Both the position numbers and the translations under genes were made by a program. Positions 1 to 17,754 of a stretch of 64,000 bases of DNA are shown here, in pieces. The notes below the pieces were generated by a model. It was given only the letters and a program-made list of their open reading frames with translations. It had not been told where the DNA came from and did not search any database. Every line of letters starts with the position of its first letter. Within the stretch, counting starts at the first letter, position 1. The DNA is from Tetraselmis striata. Lineage: Eukaryota > Chlorophyta > Chlorodendrophyceae > Chlorodendrales > Chlorodendraceae. The stretch spans positions 49,071 through 113,070 of the forward strand of contig VCJN01001964.1 of the NCBI GenBank assembly GCA_006384855.1. The letters are read 5' to 3'.

Positions 1-103
1 CGCCAGGCAAGGCTTCCACTGAGGAGGCCACACCGGTTGAGACTGCCAAGGTCTGCACCTCATCTCCCCCCAACTACCCTGGCACAGCTGCTGATAACGC
101 AGC

Positions 104-503
104 ACGCGCTCACGGCTGTGGTGCAACACGACTCAGGTTACTCTCGCAGTCAGCAGCAGCAGCTCGCGCCAGCGGTGGGATGGTCCGTTCTGTCGGCCCT
201 CGCACGGCGCTATCACCACCAGTTACGGCGTCCGCCGCCGCTTCAACGGCAAGTTGCTTGTGGCGGACTACTTCCATGGGTGAGGGCAGAGCGCACAGCA
301 TATCCTTCTGCTAGTGCTTGCATGCCAAACTGGGCCAGTTTGACACCTGTCATTTGCGCTGGCCGCAATGCCTTTAAATTGCTAACATTTCAAGACCTAC
401 GCATGGCAGCGGGTCATCCGCTAGGAAGCACACCCACAAGCTGGCGGTATTTCTAGCAGTTCATTGATAACACTGGATGCCCCCCGCACCCACCCTCCCC
501 CCC

Positions 504-560
<57 letters not shown>

Positions 561-1474
561 GTTACCTTTACAATCTCCATGTAGCACCATCTCCAAGCCT
601 GATGAGCGCACAATGCCATGTATCACAGAGGGCTGGACTACGGCGCCAGCGCAGGCAGCCCCGTAGTTGCACCAGCAGGCGGGCGCATCTGCTTGGTGGG
701 CAGCGAGGCGGCGGGGTTCCGGGTGCACGGCAACTGCGTGGCACTGGACCACGGGCATGGCGTGGTCTCGCTGCTGATGCACCTGGAAAGCGTGGCAGTA
801 CGCCCTGGGCAGTGCGTTTCGCAAGGTTCGGCAGCCCCCCCATTTGCCCCCGATAGGGGCTGATTCGATGGAGAGGTAGGCAGGCGAAAGAAACGCGTAT
901 CGTATCTTTACTTCAATGCAGCAGACCATGCATCAGCTGCGTAGCCAGCATGCCACAGCTGTATCCAACAGCATAAACAGGGCCTACGATGCTACTCAAT
1001 ATATAGCTCGCGCGATCGCGTACAACTGCAGTAGAGTCACACCCGCCAATCAGTCAGCTAATACAACCAACACTTACCTTGTCCCTTGACTATTTGCTCC
1101 GCCACTGGCTCATAACAACCGTTTGTAGTCATCAGTAAAAGGATCCTCCTTCATATATTCCCAATAAGTAGCTCTTTTTGTTATCATGGGCAGGGACTTG
1201 CGCACTAGAGACTCTCTGCTCTATATTTTTAAATACTCATATTGGGACCTGAGCATGGAAGGGACCACAGGTACCCGATGAGCACAGGCGGGATGGGACA
1301 TTTGACCTCTAATATTACCGTGCGTTCTGGTCTGCAGGAGCGATGATTGGGACAGTTGGCAGCTCCGGACGCTCCACAGGTGCACACCTGCATTGGGGGC
1401 TCTTTGTGCACGGCAGCAATGTTGACCCCGAGCCCTGGATGGCCCCATCGCCGCAGCAGATATGGGAGTGGTGA
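104..1474 (+). CDS. M23 (LytM-type) zinc metallopeptidase, 3' part, three exons
   Basis: Predicted exons are ~104-279, 629-825 and 1338-1474; both GT..AG introns join in frame. Exon 1 carries the family's entry signature (WDGPF, then YGVRR.FNG) and ends in FHG. Splicing at 629 completes HGGLDYGA, which is the HxxxD zinc motif (His codon 275-277, Asp codon 636-638). Exon 2 continues with the usual G-SPV-AP beta-sheet core and an MHL motif. Exon 3 has GTVGSSGRSTGAHLHW, giving the second zinc motif HLH (1385-1393), and stops at TGA 1472-1474. All canonical ligands are therefore present and a catalytically competent endopeptidase domain is expected; the family cleaves peptidoglycan-type or other glycine-rich peptides. 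In-frame stops at 92-97 mean the 5' part lies in exons further upstream, probably outside the window. The 280-628 intron contains a CA microsatellite. Family assignment is firm; substrate and location are unknown. Confidence 0.8.
508..558. repeat. (CA)n microsatellite
   Basis: About 25 uninterrupted CA units inside the first intron of the M23 peptidase gene, preceded by a C-rich stretch. Confidence 0.95.
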
Positions 1475-3533
1475 CCCTAGCACCTCCACTGCCGGCAGAC
1501 AAGAGTGTGGCAAGGATGTACCCCATCCAGCAGGTGAATTAACGACACCACATGTTCGCCAGTTGGACATGTGATTTAACGAATCTGGGTCACAGAGTCG
1601 CCTAGTTTGAGCAATGAGAAACGGCACATGCTGTGCTATTAGAACACCTGGCGACTGTGATCAATGCGTCTGAATCCTAGCAGAACAAAGCGATAGTCAC
1701 CATCCACTTATTTGCATGATGGAAAGGCGTACCCTCTTGCTGAGACTGGCCAATTTCTGGATGCTTCATTGCCAAGAAGCTGCAATGTTAGCACAGATGG
1801 CTCTTGATATGGGGATGCCGTTACGAGTGCCCCGGTTCTACGCCAGGGCTATGAATCACGTGTCGTCTTATCTCCTCCTCCCCCACCCCCTTCCCCGGAT
1901 GCGGTACGCCAAGCGCCCCTGCCATGCCCGTGCAGAATAAGCGTGCATGCTGTCATTTATACACACACATGCGTGCATGAGTGCCCACATAGTCGTACAC
2001 ATGTTGCACAGCGCATGTTGAATTATTTGGCAATAAATTGGTGCTAGTCTTCTTCCTCCAATTGCCAGATATATATTGGGAGATACATAGTCAATCATAT
2101 TCAGATTCCAATCCAAGTGCTGACCCTATCTACAGGTAGCACGAGTACTCTGAATATGGTCCGACCGTACCAGTGCCTAGTATCATTACCGGTACACCCG
2201 CCTTCAGTATTTTCAGGGAATAATTTCGTCTCTGTTCCGTCTATTATTCGTCTTTTCTGTCTCTTATTATATAATGACATGGGTAAGGGTGCCCCTTTGG
2301 AATTATCGAAAATGTTCCTGGCCCGGAATCCCGGAGCCCCGGATTAGCCGCTACACCGAAGGAAAATAGCAGCAAGACACTAATATCAATTAACACCGAA
2401 AAATACTAAAATGTGTACGCGTAATCGGGCCAACTGTGCACTGCTGCTGCGACGAGTACGAGTATCTCCGAACCCGAAATCCTTCACGAATAAATCCTTA
2501 CCTGTAGCGCGAACGGCGCGCCGCCAGCAGCATATATCGACGAGCATCACGGCCGTGCGCTTCGCGTTGTTCGATCTTCATCGTTGCAGCCGCCAAACAG
2601 CGGGCGGGGCGGGCGGTTCCACCCGCGCGCGTCGGACGGTCCGACCGCGCCGGCCGCCTCATTCGGCTCGTTGATGCCTGCTCTCATCAAGGAGTCAGAA
2701 TAGACAGGAGTGTATCTCCAGCAGGCGCACAAGCAGTCCGGACGACGGCTCCCGGCCTATCCGTCGACTGTGCCCAACTGCTCCCTGTCTCCCTACGAGC
2801 ACCGCGCTCAGCATGGTACTGCCCCCGGCCTTACATCCCCCGCCCCCGCCCCGCCGTCTCCGCTCAAATTCGATTCATACTATCATAAAGTACTGCGGAT
2901 GGTGGCGGCGGCGGCGCTCCCAAGCCACGCCAGCCTCCCGCCGGCTGGCTGCTGTCACCAGGCCGCCGCCAGCCCAGCGGGCGCTCCTTGGGTGGAACCT
3001 AGGCGCCATGAGCGTTACATTCAGGCGCGGCAGCAGTTTGCGGGTGTTGGCAGAGCGGCGGTGTGCGCGCGTTTTGAGGGGGGGGAGGGGGCGGCGGCCG
3101 CCGGCGGCCGCCGGCTAGGTGCGGTCGATCAGATCGCGCAGCAGTTCCCTGCCGAGCCCCCCCCCCGGCAGGACCGCGCGCCTCGCAGATCTGCGGAGCA
3201 GGGGTTTGTGGTCGCAAACCATTAGTTTCGAAGGCGCTCAACTGCGCTGGGCTGGCTCGCGGCGTCAGTTTTCCTGCTCACTGCCGGCGGCAAGCGCACG
3301 GATCCGCTCGCTTGTCTTCGCGCCACCGTCGCCTACCTCTTCTTGGAGATCGATCGCGTTAGTCGACGCAGCCGCCGCCCATTCGCACCTTTTTCAGGCT
3401 GGGACAGGCACATATTGATACCATTGTTGTCTCTACAGCTTGTTATGTCTCTGTGGCTATAAGGCTGCCCCTTGGGCGTCTACCTGGTAGGATTGCGGGG
3501 TACAAACCAAGGAAGACAGGGAAAGGGGTTAAG

Positions 3534-3588
<55 letters not shown>

Positions 3589-3723
3589 GGGGGGGGGGGG
3601 CGGGGGGGGGGGGGGGGGGGTTCCGAAAGATTGGGCTGGATTGTTGGCCTGCATCCGGTGAATACTTGTGATGCGCCTGGTTAACTCCTCTCTACGCTTG
3701 CTCCCCTTCACTCCATGTTGTAG
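1475..3723. other. Intergenic region and 5' region of eIF3c
   Basis: No coding exon is supported here. 1,475-2,400 is AT-richer and featureless. 2,500-3,430 is GC-rich (CpG-rich runs, poly-G/C patches), as expected of an algal promoter or 5' UTR. Because the first recognisable eIF3c residue after Met begins at an acceptor (3,722-3,723), the start codon should sit at the end of an upstream exon reading ATG|GT. ATGGT occurs at 2,813 and 2,899, both possible but unproven. A GT microsatellite followed by a poly-G tract lies at 3,536-3,620. Confidence 0.5.
3536..3620. repeat. (GT)n microsatellite followed by poly-G tract
   Basis: About 24 GT units (3,537-3,586) run directly into two runs of G (3,588-3,620) broken by one C. 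It lies upstream of the first visible eIF3c exon, probably in its first intron. Confidence 0.95.
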
Positions 3724-6700
3724 GCGTCCCGTTTCTGGACCCGTGGCAGCTCCGACGAGGATGAGTCGGAGGATGACTCCCAGGAGCAGACCTCCTCCGA
3801 GGAGAGCTCTGACGACTCGGACTCCGATTCCGACTCCAGCTCTGGGTCCGACTCCGACTCCAGCTCCGAGAGCGGTGATGAGAAGGCCAACCGGTGAGTG
3901 ACGCTTGCCATGTTTCTCAGCTAGCCAGCCAGCCAGCCAACACTTCCGTTTTTCTCCGCCTTGGGGGAGAGGGATACAATGAGCCTGTTGCCAACACGAT
4001 CCGCCGGAGGCGCTGACGGCGGGGGCTTGCTATTGGCCGGCGCATTGCAGGTTCATGCGCTCTGATTCTGACAGTGACTCGGACTCGGACGATGACAAGC
4101 GTGTGGTGAAGAGCGCTAAGAACCGCCGCTATGACGAGATGAAGGCTACAACGGATGAGATCCGAGTGAGGCCGCCTTCTCACCCGCACAGCTTTACCCC
4201 CCCCCCCCCCCTTTTTGCTTGGTTTGGTGCCTAGCTATTGCAGTATTCTCGGCAACTGGCAGTCACTCTTACCCGGCCCCCTTGCCCGCTCTGCGGCTGT
4301 TGTGTTGATGCAATAACAGAACAAGATGAACATCAACGATTGGGCAGCTATTCAGTCTTGCTTTGACAAGCTGAACAAGCAGCTGGAGACGTTCCTCAAG
4401 ACAGCGGCATCCACGGGCCCGCCTGCGTCCACGCCCAAGTGTTACCTCAAGCTGCTGGTCGAGCTGGAGGATTTCCTGTACAAGACGCTGGCCAACAAGG
4501 AGGCGAAGAAGAAAATGTCGACAACCAACGCCAAGGCGCTCGTTACGATGAAGCAGCGCCTGAAGAAGCACAACATGGACTACCAAGAGGGTATGGATGC
4601 CTGGCGCGCCAACCCCGAGAGCAGCGGTGCAGAGGAGAGCGAGGCCGAGGAGGACAGTGACAGCGGGCCGGACAGCGACCCGGAGGCGCTGGGCAAGGAT
4701 CCGGAGGACGGCGAGCCCAAGGGCAAGAAGGAGAAGAAGAAGGACAAGATCCTCACAATGAAGCCAGAGGATATCACATACGTCATGGTGCGCAACAAGC
4801 TGCAAGAGATCAATATCAACCGTGGCAAGCGTGGCACAGATCGGCGCGAGCAGGTGGAGATGCTCACCTACTTGGCCACCATCTCCAAGGGCCCCAGCCA
4901 GAAGCTCGAGGTTCTGATGCAGATTGTAGGCGCGCTCTTCGATATCAACCCCTCCATGTCCACCACCATGGCCGTCCCGCTGTGGAAGCGCTGCGTGAAG
5001 ACCATCCTGGAGGTGCTCGAGGTTCTTAAGGCGCACCCCTACATCAGCATTGATGACAAGGCCGACGCTGTGGAGTACGAGGATGAGCCTCCAGCGGATA
5101 CGCCCGGCGGCGTCAAGGTCTGGGGCAACCTGGTGGCCTTTGTGGAGCGTCTCGATGATGAGATGTTCAAGGTGCTGCAGGTCACGGACCCGCACACCAA
5201 TGAGTACCTGGAGCGCCTCAAAGAGGAGCCCATCTTCCTGGCGCTTGCCAGCCTCATGACCGACTACGTCACGCGCATTGGGGACACACAGGCGGTGGCG
5301 CGCCTCACACTGCGCCGCATGGAGCACCTGTACTACAAGGTGCGGAGCCTCCCTTAACATGTTATTATCAGGAATGTTCGCAGGGAAAATGATTATTAAA
5401 TGATCACCCTACATGAGCAGATGGGTGTGGGGGTGAGGGGTGAGAGGCTGTCACATAATTCTGGCGAATATCTTGGATGTGCGCTGCGAGCTCCTGTATG
5501 TGCTATCCATGGCTGTCGCTGACACAGGCCTGCCCTTGTTTTGGCAGACGGCGCCAGTGTACGCAGCCTTGCGCAAGATGGTGCTCCTGCAGCAGCAGTC
5601 TGCTGGGGAAGAGAAGGTGGAGGAGGCGCCTATCGAGGATGAGGGCAAGGACCTCGGAGAGGAAGAACCAGAGCCAGAGGGTGGAAAGGCGGTAAAGTGG
5701 GAGGACATCACGCTTGTGATGCCTGCTGACTTCGCCATGGAGGAGGACCCGGCCGCGGTGATGAAGAGCCTGTTCAACACCATCCTGCAGCACGGCGATG
5801 AGCGTACCAAGGCCCGCGGCTTGCTCTGCAAGGTCTTTTACACCGCTATCCACGGCGACTTCTACACTGCTCGTGACCTGCTGCTGATGAGCCACCTGCA
5901 GGACGCAGTGCAGCACATGGACATCAGCACGCAGATCCTGTACAACCGCACCATGGCTCAGCTTGGCCTGTGCGCCTTCCGCCTCGGTCTCATCTCTGAC
6001 GCGCACGCTTGCCTCAGCGAGCTCTATGGCTGCGGCCGCATCAAGGAGCTGCTGGCCCAGGTGCGCAGAATGGCTCTATCCTTTGTATATAACATCCGCA
6101 CCTATGCAATATGTAGAATGATCACCATATATGATAATGAATGCAAAGCCATACAAATTTGTAGTTAAGGATAATAAGTGAAGTGTATATATTCTTTTGC
6201 ATCCGATGCAGCAAGCTGACCTCAGTGTCACCGCTTTTGCAGGGTGTGAACCTGGGGCGGTATCAGGAGAAGACGCCCGAGCAGGAAAAGCTGGAGCGCC
6301 GGCGGCAGATGCCCTTCCACATGCACATCAATCTGGAGATGATCGAGAGTTGCGCGCTGATCTGCGCGATGCTGGTTGAGGTGCCCAACCTGGCAGCTGG
6401 CGGCACGCTGGACCGACGCAAGGTGCTGTCCAAGTCATTCCAGCGTCTGCTGGACACCTACGACCGGCAGACGTTCACGGGGCCGCCTGAGAATGTGCGT
6501 GAGCACATCATGGCGGCCACCCGTGCGCTGCGGACTGGCAACTGGGCAGGCTGCTACGGCTACGTGGAGGGCCTCGCCTGCTGGGGGCTCATGGACGGCT
6601 CGGCAGAGGTGAAGGATCTGCTGCGGGAGCGCGTCAAGGAGGAGGCGCTGCGCACGTACCTCTTCACCTACTCTGCGCAATACGCCAGCCTGTGCATGGA

Positions 6701-7325
6701 CCAGCTGTGCGCCACGTTTGACCTGCCGGAGAAGAAGGTGCATGGTGTGGTGTCCAAGATGATGGTGGAGGAGGAGCTGCCCGGCAGCTGGGACCAGCCC
6801 ACCCGCACCATTGTCATGCACAAGGTGGAGACTAGCCGGTTACAAAACATGGCCATGCAGTTTGCGGACAAGGTCAGCATGATTGTGGACCTCAACGAGC
6901 GTGCTTTGAGCTTCCGCACGGGCGGCCTGCGTGATGAGGATGATGAGGAGGAGGGTGGTGGCCGCCGGGGAGGCCGCGGCCGCGGCGGAGAGGATGGAGG
7001 CTTTGGCGGCGGCGGTGGCCGGGGTCGTGGCCGCGGCCGTGGGGGCGGCAACATGCTGCGCGGCCTCGGTGTCAGCCAGGGCGGCCGCCGCAATGAGACC
7101 AACCGCCCATTCCGCAGCCACCGTGAGCGCCTGCTCGGCAACCGCTTTGAGGAGCGCGACTTCGCCGACCGCGGGCAGGGCAAGTTTGCCAGCAGCACCC
7201 GGGGCCGCGGCGGACGCGGCGGCCGGGGCCGCGAGAACCAGCTCACTGAACTGGGGCGGCCCATGGGCGGTGACGGCGGCCGCGACCGCGACCGGCGCGC
7301 GGGAGGTCGCCGCGATGACCGCTAA
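3724..7325 (+). CDS. EIF3C: Eukaryotic translation initiation factor 3 subunit C (eIF3c), near complete
   Basis: Core scaffold subunit of the eIF3 complex, which binds the 40S ribosome in the cytosol. Exons 3724-3893, 4051-4165, 4320-5339, 5548-6060 and 6243-7325 splice in frame to about 966 residues, the usual family size. The N-terminus reads ASRFW followed by a long Asp/Ser acidic tract, as in plant eIF3c. Then come KRVVKSAK, MNINDWAAIQ and DKLNKQLE. The middle has GVNLGRYQEKTPEQEKLERR and MPFHMHINLEM, and the PCI domain lies in the last exon (about 6,590-6,870). The C-terminus is an extended RGG/Gly-Arg-rich tail (about 6,955-7,320), longer than I would expect for plants and likely RNA-binding. 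Stop is TAA; a TGTAA signal lies at 7,498. The initiator Met must come from an upstream exon because the exon begins at GCG after an acceptor. Confidence 0.95.
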
Positions 7326-7497
7326 ACGACCGCGCCTGCCCCACCTGTGCCTCCATTTGGTGCTTGTTAACTCTTCACCATCCGGCACATAATGATAGTA
7401 TGTCACGGCGGCAGCCAGCTTGGCTTCTTTTGCGTCTTGCATGAGCCCTCTTGTCCCTCCTCCGCCCCGCCCCTCTCCCGGCTCCTCAGCTGTAGGT

Positions 7498-7502
7498 TGT
7501 AA
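7498..7502 (+). terminator. TGTAA polyadenylation signal of eIF3c
   Basis: TGTAA, the common chlorophyte poly(A) signal, lies 173 nt after the eIF3c stop codon. The sequence is short, so the call rests on its position and on similar sites after other genes in the window. Confidence 0.5.
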
Positions 7503-8768
7503 AGGAAGCACCGCCTTGTGAGATGTCAGCCAGCGCGTACAGCAAAAACCTAGGTGCACAGTACCTACTTTGCCCCCACGGGATAACTCTCACCCTTGCC
7601 AATGCGTGCTGTTGTGACTGTTTCACGTAGGACCGCAACCATTACCTATTACACAAGTAGCTTCTCACTGCTGCGCGCTAGCCAGCACTGCATTGGTTCA
7701 TCTCACATGAATCAACTGGCTTAATGCAACCTTATTCCTCGCTGCAGAAACCCATCAGTGACCCAGGCAGCCCGTTGCGTGCCTGCTCCGTTTCAAGCTG
7801 TCAGTGCTTTGTATCAGGCTGTCAGTGTCATCATTATCACGTGCGACGGGAGGGGTCACCTACAAATACCTGAAGTTGCTTGACATGGATTCCCGTCCTA
7901 CAGTAGTCGCTACAGCAGGTGCCAGCCTTTTATTTTTTGCTTGTCGCGTACCGCCTGATGTAGTAAAGACTGTAGTTCTCCGCAGAGATTTTATTATTTC
8001 CGGAGATATGCCAGAAGCTTATCTGCATTTGAGTGCACAGTGGGTGAAATTCGTGAAATGACCCTGATAAAATGATTGACGGCAGATATTTTCATCGTTT
8101 TTGTCAGTCATTCTCCATTATTATTCAACGATTAATCGAAGATAATTAATCATCCGACCTCGATCGGTTATTAGTTTGAATAGCTATGCTACATCTGCGA
8201 TATAACAACCCCTTCTTTTCATTTCGTACCGGTATTGTCCGTGGCCGGCAGCGATCATGTTCGCGGGCGCCCCGCCTGGCCTGGCTGGCGGCCTGATGCT
8301 TATTTATTCGCGGTTATTTCATCACCCGTGCCGGCCTGCCGGGGCGCGGGTGCGCAGCTCTAATCGCTCCGCCCTCGGCGCAGCATGTCGGCCTGCCTGG
8401 CGGCATATAATCCTTACAGATCGCGAAGTCCTCATCGCTATCACATAACTGCGGGAGCAAGTTCCAACAGTAGCAGCGAATACTGGTACAGTAGTACAGG
8501 TCGTTGATTGCTGCCGACAATTCCGTCAGTCTGCCTCCAAGGACACTATCCGACGGCCGGCCCTGCAGCTCCTTCGCGCTCTGACTCGGGACCTCGACAC
8601 CTTATACACAAGCAAAGGCCGTGCCCACAGCTCGTCGCGCACTGCTCCCGACTCCCGGCAGCGGGCCGGATCATCCTATCGTCAGGCGCGCCTCTTGTCG
8701 GAGCCAGATCGAACCGGCAGTCAATCGGCCGCGCAGTGCTGTGCTGTTAGAACAGCAGACAATAGGCG
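7503..8768. other. Intergenic region between eIF3c and NSF
   Basis: No coding exon recognised. 7,840-8,240 is AT-rich. 8,240-8,768 is GC-richer and directly precedes the NSF start, so it probably holds the NSF promoter and 5' UTR. No clear core promoter motif seen. Confidence 0.5.
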
Positions 8769-14660
<5,892 letters not shown>

Positions 14661-15164
14661 TGCCCCGACTTCCATCCTAGTATCTCAGTGGGGGCAAACC
14701 GGCCGTCGGTTCCCCGGATTCGCAACCGTCGGGGCGTTTGGATAGGCGGCACAAAAGGCATGGTCAATTGACTGCTGCGGCAGATGCTAGGAGGCCGCGT
14801 TCAACAATCCGCGGCGTGTGATGCGAGTGGGGCCACTGTAAGCCCAAACAAGCGTGCTCATGGCCGGGGGCTTGAGTGTTTGGGCGATAAATGCTGGCAG
14901 CTCTACCCGTGGGACACGGGGCACCATGGACCTTGAATGCACAGTAGAGGCCGTGGTGCAAATTGATGCTGTGATGGATTTCATCAATGGAGCAGTCTTC
15001 TAATGCTTCTCGTTGCCATGCTCAAATGGGTGAAAGGGCGTGTCGAAATGTCGATGAGCGCGCTGAACAATTTACCATCAGCGGCTGGAAAGCTGCCGTC
15101 CCCCTGGTTTGTCTCCTGGTTTGCGGATGGTTTACAACGACCAGCGCCCGGCAGTCGGAATTTT

Positions 15165-15204
<40 letters not shown>

Positions 15205-15829
15205 GCGGAGCAGACCTCAAAAAGCGGGTATTGTCTCCACAAGGGAATTCGCGGGCAGCGGCGTTCTCCTCACGTTACTGCTTCATGCCACTTCACTCCT
15301 TCAGTGGTACTGAGCTCACTTTCGCTGGCATTCATGCCAGCAGCGACATGGGGGGGGGGGGGGGGGGGCAGGAGGTTCATGCATTAAGTGGTACTGAACT
15401 GATTGTTGGCAGCATTCGTGTCAGCAGCCTGCGCCTTGGCGGGGTTGGCAGGAAGGGATGTTAGATTGTTAGCTGTACGTCCAGGTACCGATATACTTCG
15501 CCTTCTGCTGCTAGCTCATGTAATTTATTATGATACACTCTGCTGCTGCCCGTGATGATACTCGTACAGCGCGCGATATACTGCTGGTACTCGGCTGCCC
15601 GTGTACCGGATACATGGCTGCCCGCAGCAGATATAGTAACGATGTGCGGATCCCTTGTGATTGCATTCAAAGGAGGCGAGGTAACAACAGTTACAGGGAC
15701 TCGCGCTAAGGATTACATCCTGTCTAGTCGCCAGGGGAGGAGCATAGCAAATAAAGCGCCTATCACAGATGGCATCCAATGCCGCTGATCTCTGCCTGCA
15801 TCGTGCTGATCTCTGCGCGTGATGCGACG
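14661..15829. other. Intergenic: microsatellites and a dispersed AT-rich repeat
   Basis: No coding exon recognised. Contains the NSF TGTAA signal (14,837), a GT microsatellite (about 15,165-15,201), a 19-base poly-G (about 15,351-15,369), and one copy of a dispersed repeat at 15,486-15,525 that recurs at 25,216-25,256 and 52,297-52,330. Confidence 0.6.
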
Positions 15830-17431
15830 TCAAAAAACCCTGACACTGGCGTCCTTGCCGGCAGACACAAGCTGCAGTCCGTACGGTGAGAAGGCAACGT
15901 CCATCACTTGGTCCGTGTGTCCGGTCAGACGGGTGTGATTGCCAGCCTGGAGATCCCAGAGCAGGACATCCGCGTACGTGCTGCCTGGATTGAACTCAGC
16001 GTCAGGGAGGCCGCCGCATGTGGCAAGCAGGTTATGATCGATTGGCGACCATGCGGTGCGAGTGGGAGAAATGGCATCAATTGGAGTTTGCTCCATCCAC
16101 GACACAGTCGCATGTCAGCTCTGGAGCCGGCCGGTGACCAGAGACTCGTGAGGACTGCCCGCGGAAATCTTCAGGGTAGCAAGCAGGACACGGCAGCTCC
16201 GAGTAACTGATATTGTCTGTCCCCAACTCTCCCCTCAAGGCGCTTAGAACCAGCTGGGTGAGCGCAGCCGTCAACTCCTTGTTGGCGGCCTCAAAGAGCG
16301 ATGCCTGTGCTCGCGCCTCGTCAGCATTGCGCGCAGACAGATCGGCAAAAGCGCTGGTAGTGGCTGCATTCTGTTCCGCGCGAGCGGTCTCCCTGTTTGC
16401 CTGAATGGCCAGGAGGACAGCAGCAATGGCGCCGGCCAGGACTGCCGCAACAAGCACAGCCGCCACGGCGACCAGCATTCTCTTGCGGAACATAGAACAC
16501 CTCCTGGAGGTCTCAATATACTCCGCCTGCAACTCGTTTGGTTCCGGGTCCTGGGCTTACTTAACAGCTGTCTTGGCCCATCCACTCCACTTGGAGACCG
16601 CCTCGCCGTTGAGCGGCCACGCGGTGGACTTGGGCTTGCCTCTTGCCAACTACGGATTGGCCTGGATCCTGCAGCTCGGAGTATTGCTGGAGCATGCCGC
16701 GTGGACGCCACGGAATGGCCGGCATCGAAAGGGCACACATCAGTGTTCGGATATCTATTATGCTGATACACAAGGAAGCATGTTGGAGCCATGTGAGTAA
16801 ATACCCAGGGTGGGTGGGCGGGCGATGGGGGGAGCAGAGGGAGTAGAGCGAAGACACACAGACTACATACCTTCAAATAGGCGATGTCTTTTGACACGTA
16901 CATCACAAACGTAGTCAGCGCGGCCGTTTCGCCGACCCTCTCAAAGTTCACTGGACGGCATGGGCAGAAGTTGATGTTGGCCAAGGTTGAGAACAAAGAC
17001 TTGGCAACGTCCAGACTGAATGTCCGCCCCCCCTGGGAGCGTGCTGCCCTGTGACAGCAGCAATGGCAGGTAGCAGAGTCAGGGCAGAGAAAAGCGGAAG
17101 ATGGGTACCAGGATGGGTGACATGGCATTCAGCAGATATCATATCAATAAATTGCCGTGTGTATCCGCATCCCAGGAAACGTACCTGATGATCACGCAGT
17201 TCCTGGGCTGCATCCCAGGTCAGCGTTGCTCCATTGGGGTTGGTGAGCGTCAACCAACTCTCGTTGTCCAGAATCACGGGGACAATGGGCTTCTTCTCGT
17301 GAACGGCGCAGTGCAGTTCCTGAATAAGCCGCGCAAAGGACGACACTCACCGCTGCACCATCATATATACATAGTGTCGCCATCCATGAGGACCAGATAT
17401 CATCGCATACATACTCCTGGCTGCCGGGCAC
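15830..17431 (-). CDS. TIR-like / transmembrane / WD40 protein, multi-exon, possibly degenerate
   Basis: Read 3' to 5', three coding blocks follow one another. (1) ~17,346-17,185: FARLIQELHCAVHEKKPIVPVILD, resembling the C-terminal half of a TIR domain (C..EL.......PV.PV). It continues at ~17,048-16,871 with a block ending FERVGE and SKDIAYLK before a GTATGT donor. (2) ~16,550-16,080: one strong transmembrane helix (VAVAAVLVAAVLAGAIAAVL), then the Ala/Glu/Arg-rich stalk NRETARAEQNAATTSA, typical of the linker before WD40 repeats in bacterial and algal signalling proteins. (3) 15,830-16,105: one WD40 repeat (ATCGG, DVLLWDLQAG, LTGHTDQVMDVAFSPYG, LVSAGKDASVRVF), then TGA. Junction phases between blocks 1 and 2 do not match cleanly and only one WD40 unit is left, so the gene may be truncated or decaying. 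The TM/WD40 call is good; TIR is tentative. A stress or immune-type receptor role would be inference. Confidence 0.55.
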
Positions 17432-17447
17432 TGGTCAGGCAGCCCAA
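17335..17447 (+). repeat. Segment duplicated at 19,078-19,192
   Basis: About 110 bp starting at GCAAAGGACG are repeated at 19,078-19,192 with a few substitutions, including the motif GCACCATCATATATACATAG. In the first copy this segment adjoins the TIR-like exon; in the second it joins two LRR cassettes. It shows that the LRR duplication breakpoint reaches into the end of the neighbouring TIR/WD40 gene. Confidence 0.85.
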
Positions 17448-17754
17448 ATTGAAATTGAAATTGAAATTAGTTACAACTTCTAGTCTGCTGCATCCGCTCG
17501 CTCAGACTGAGTTGTTCTCAGGACCTGCTATCTCTAACCACAGTGGGGAACACGAACTGTTATCACAGTTCAAGCTACCGGCCATCCTCCTATGTTTCCT
17601 AGCCCCTCCTCCTTCCAGTGGGCTATAGCTAAGACAGCAGCGCCCCCATGCTGTCCCTACCTAAGTCCGGCCTATCCCATCCAGAGCTCAGCAGGCAAGC
17701 TTAGGCAGCCGAAGCGTCCCGCCTGCATCTACCAAGGTATGATGGGGGAAGGGG
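17448..17754. mobile_element. ~307-bp insertion between 12-bp direct repeats
   Basis: Copy 1 of the LRR cassette carries 307 extra bases compared with copy 2. The 12-mer CAGGCAGCCCAA is found at both sides (17,436-17,447 and 17,755-17,766) and only once at the corresponding place in copy 2 (19,181-19,192). That is the pattern of an insertion with target-site duplication. The insert begins with tandem AATTG/AAATTG units and shows no clear ORF or terminal inverted repeat. The element type is unknown; a SINE-like or repair-mediated insertion is possible. Confidence 0.6.

Noticed and set aside
2710-3418. Overlapping open frames of 80-171 codons upstream of eIF3c
   Set aside because: Open on both strands because of high GC; no domain, no splice context, codon use unlike the neighbouring genes.
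4269-5360. 363-codon minus-strand frame
   Set aside because: Complete antisense shadow of eIF3c exon 4.
6840-7559. 239-codon minus-strand frame opposite the eIF3c tail
   Set aside because: It is the antisense shadow of the Gly/Arg repeat; Ala-rich and without motifs.
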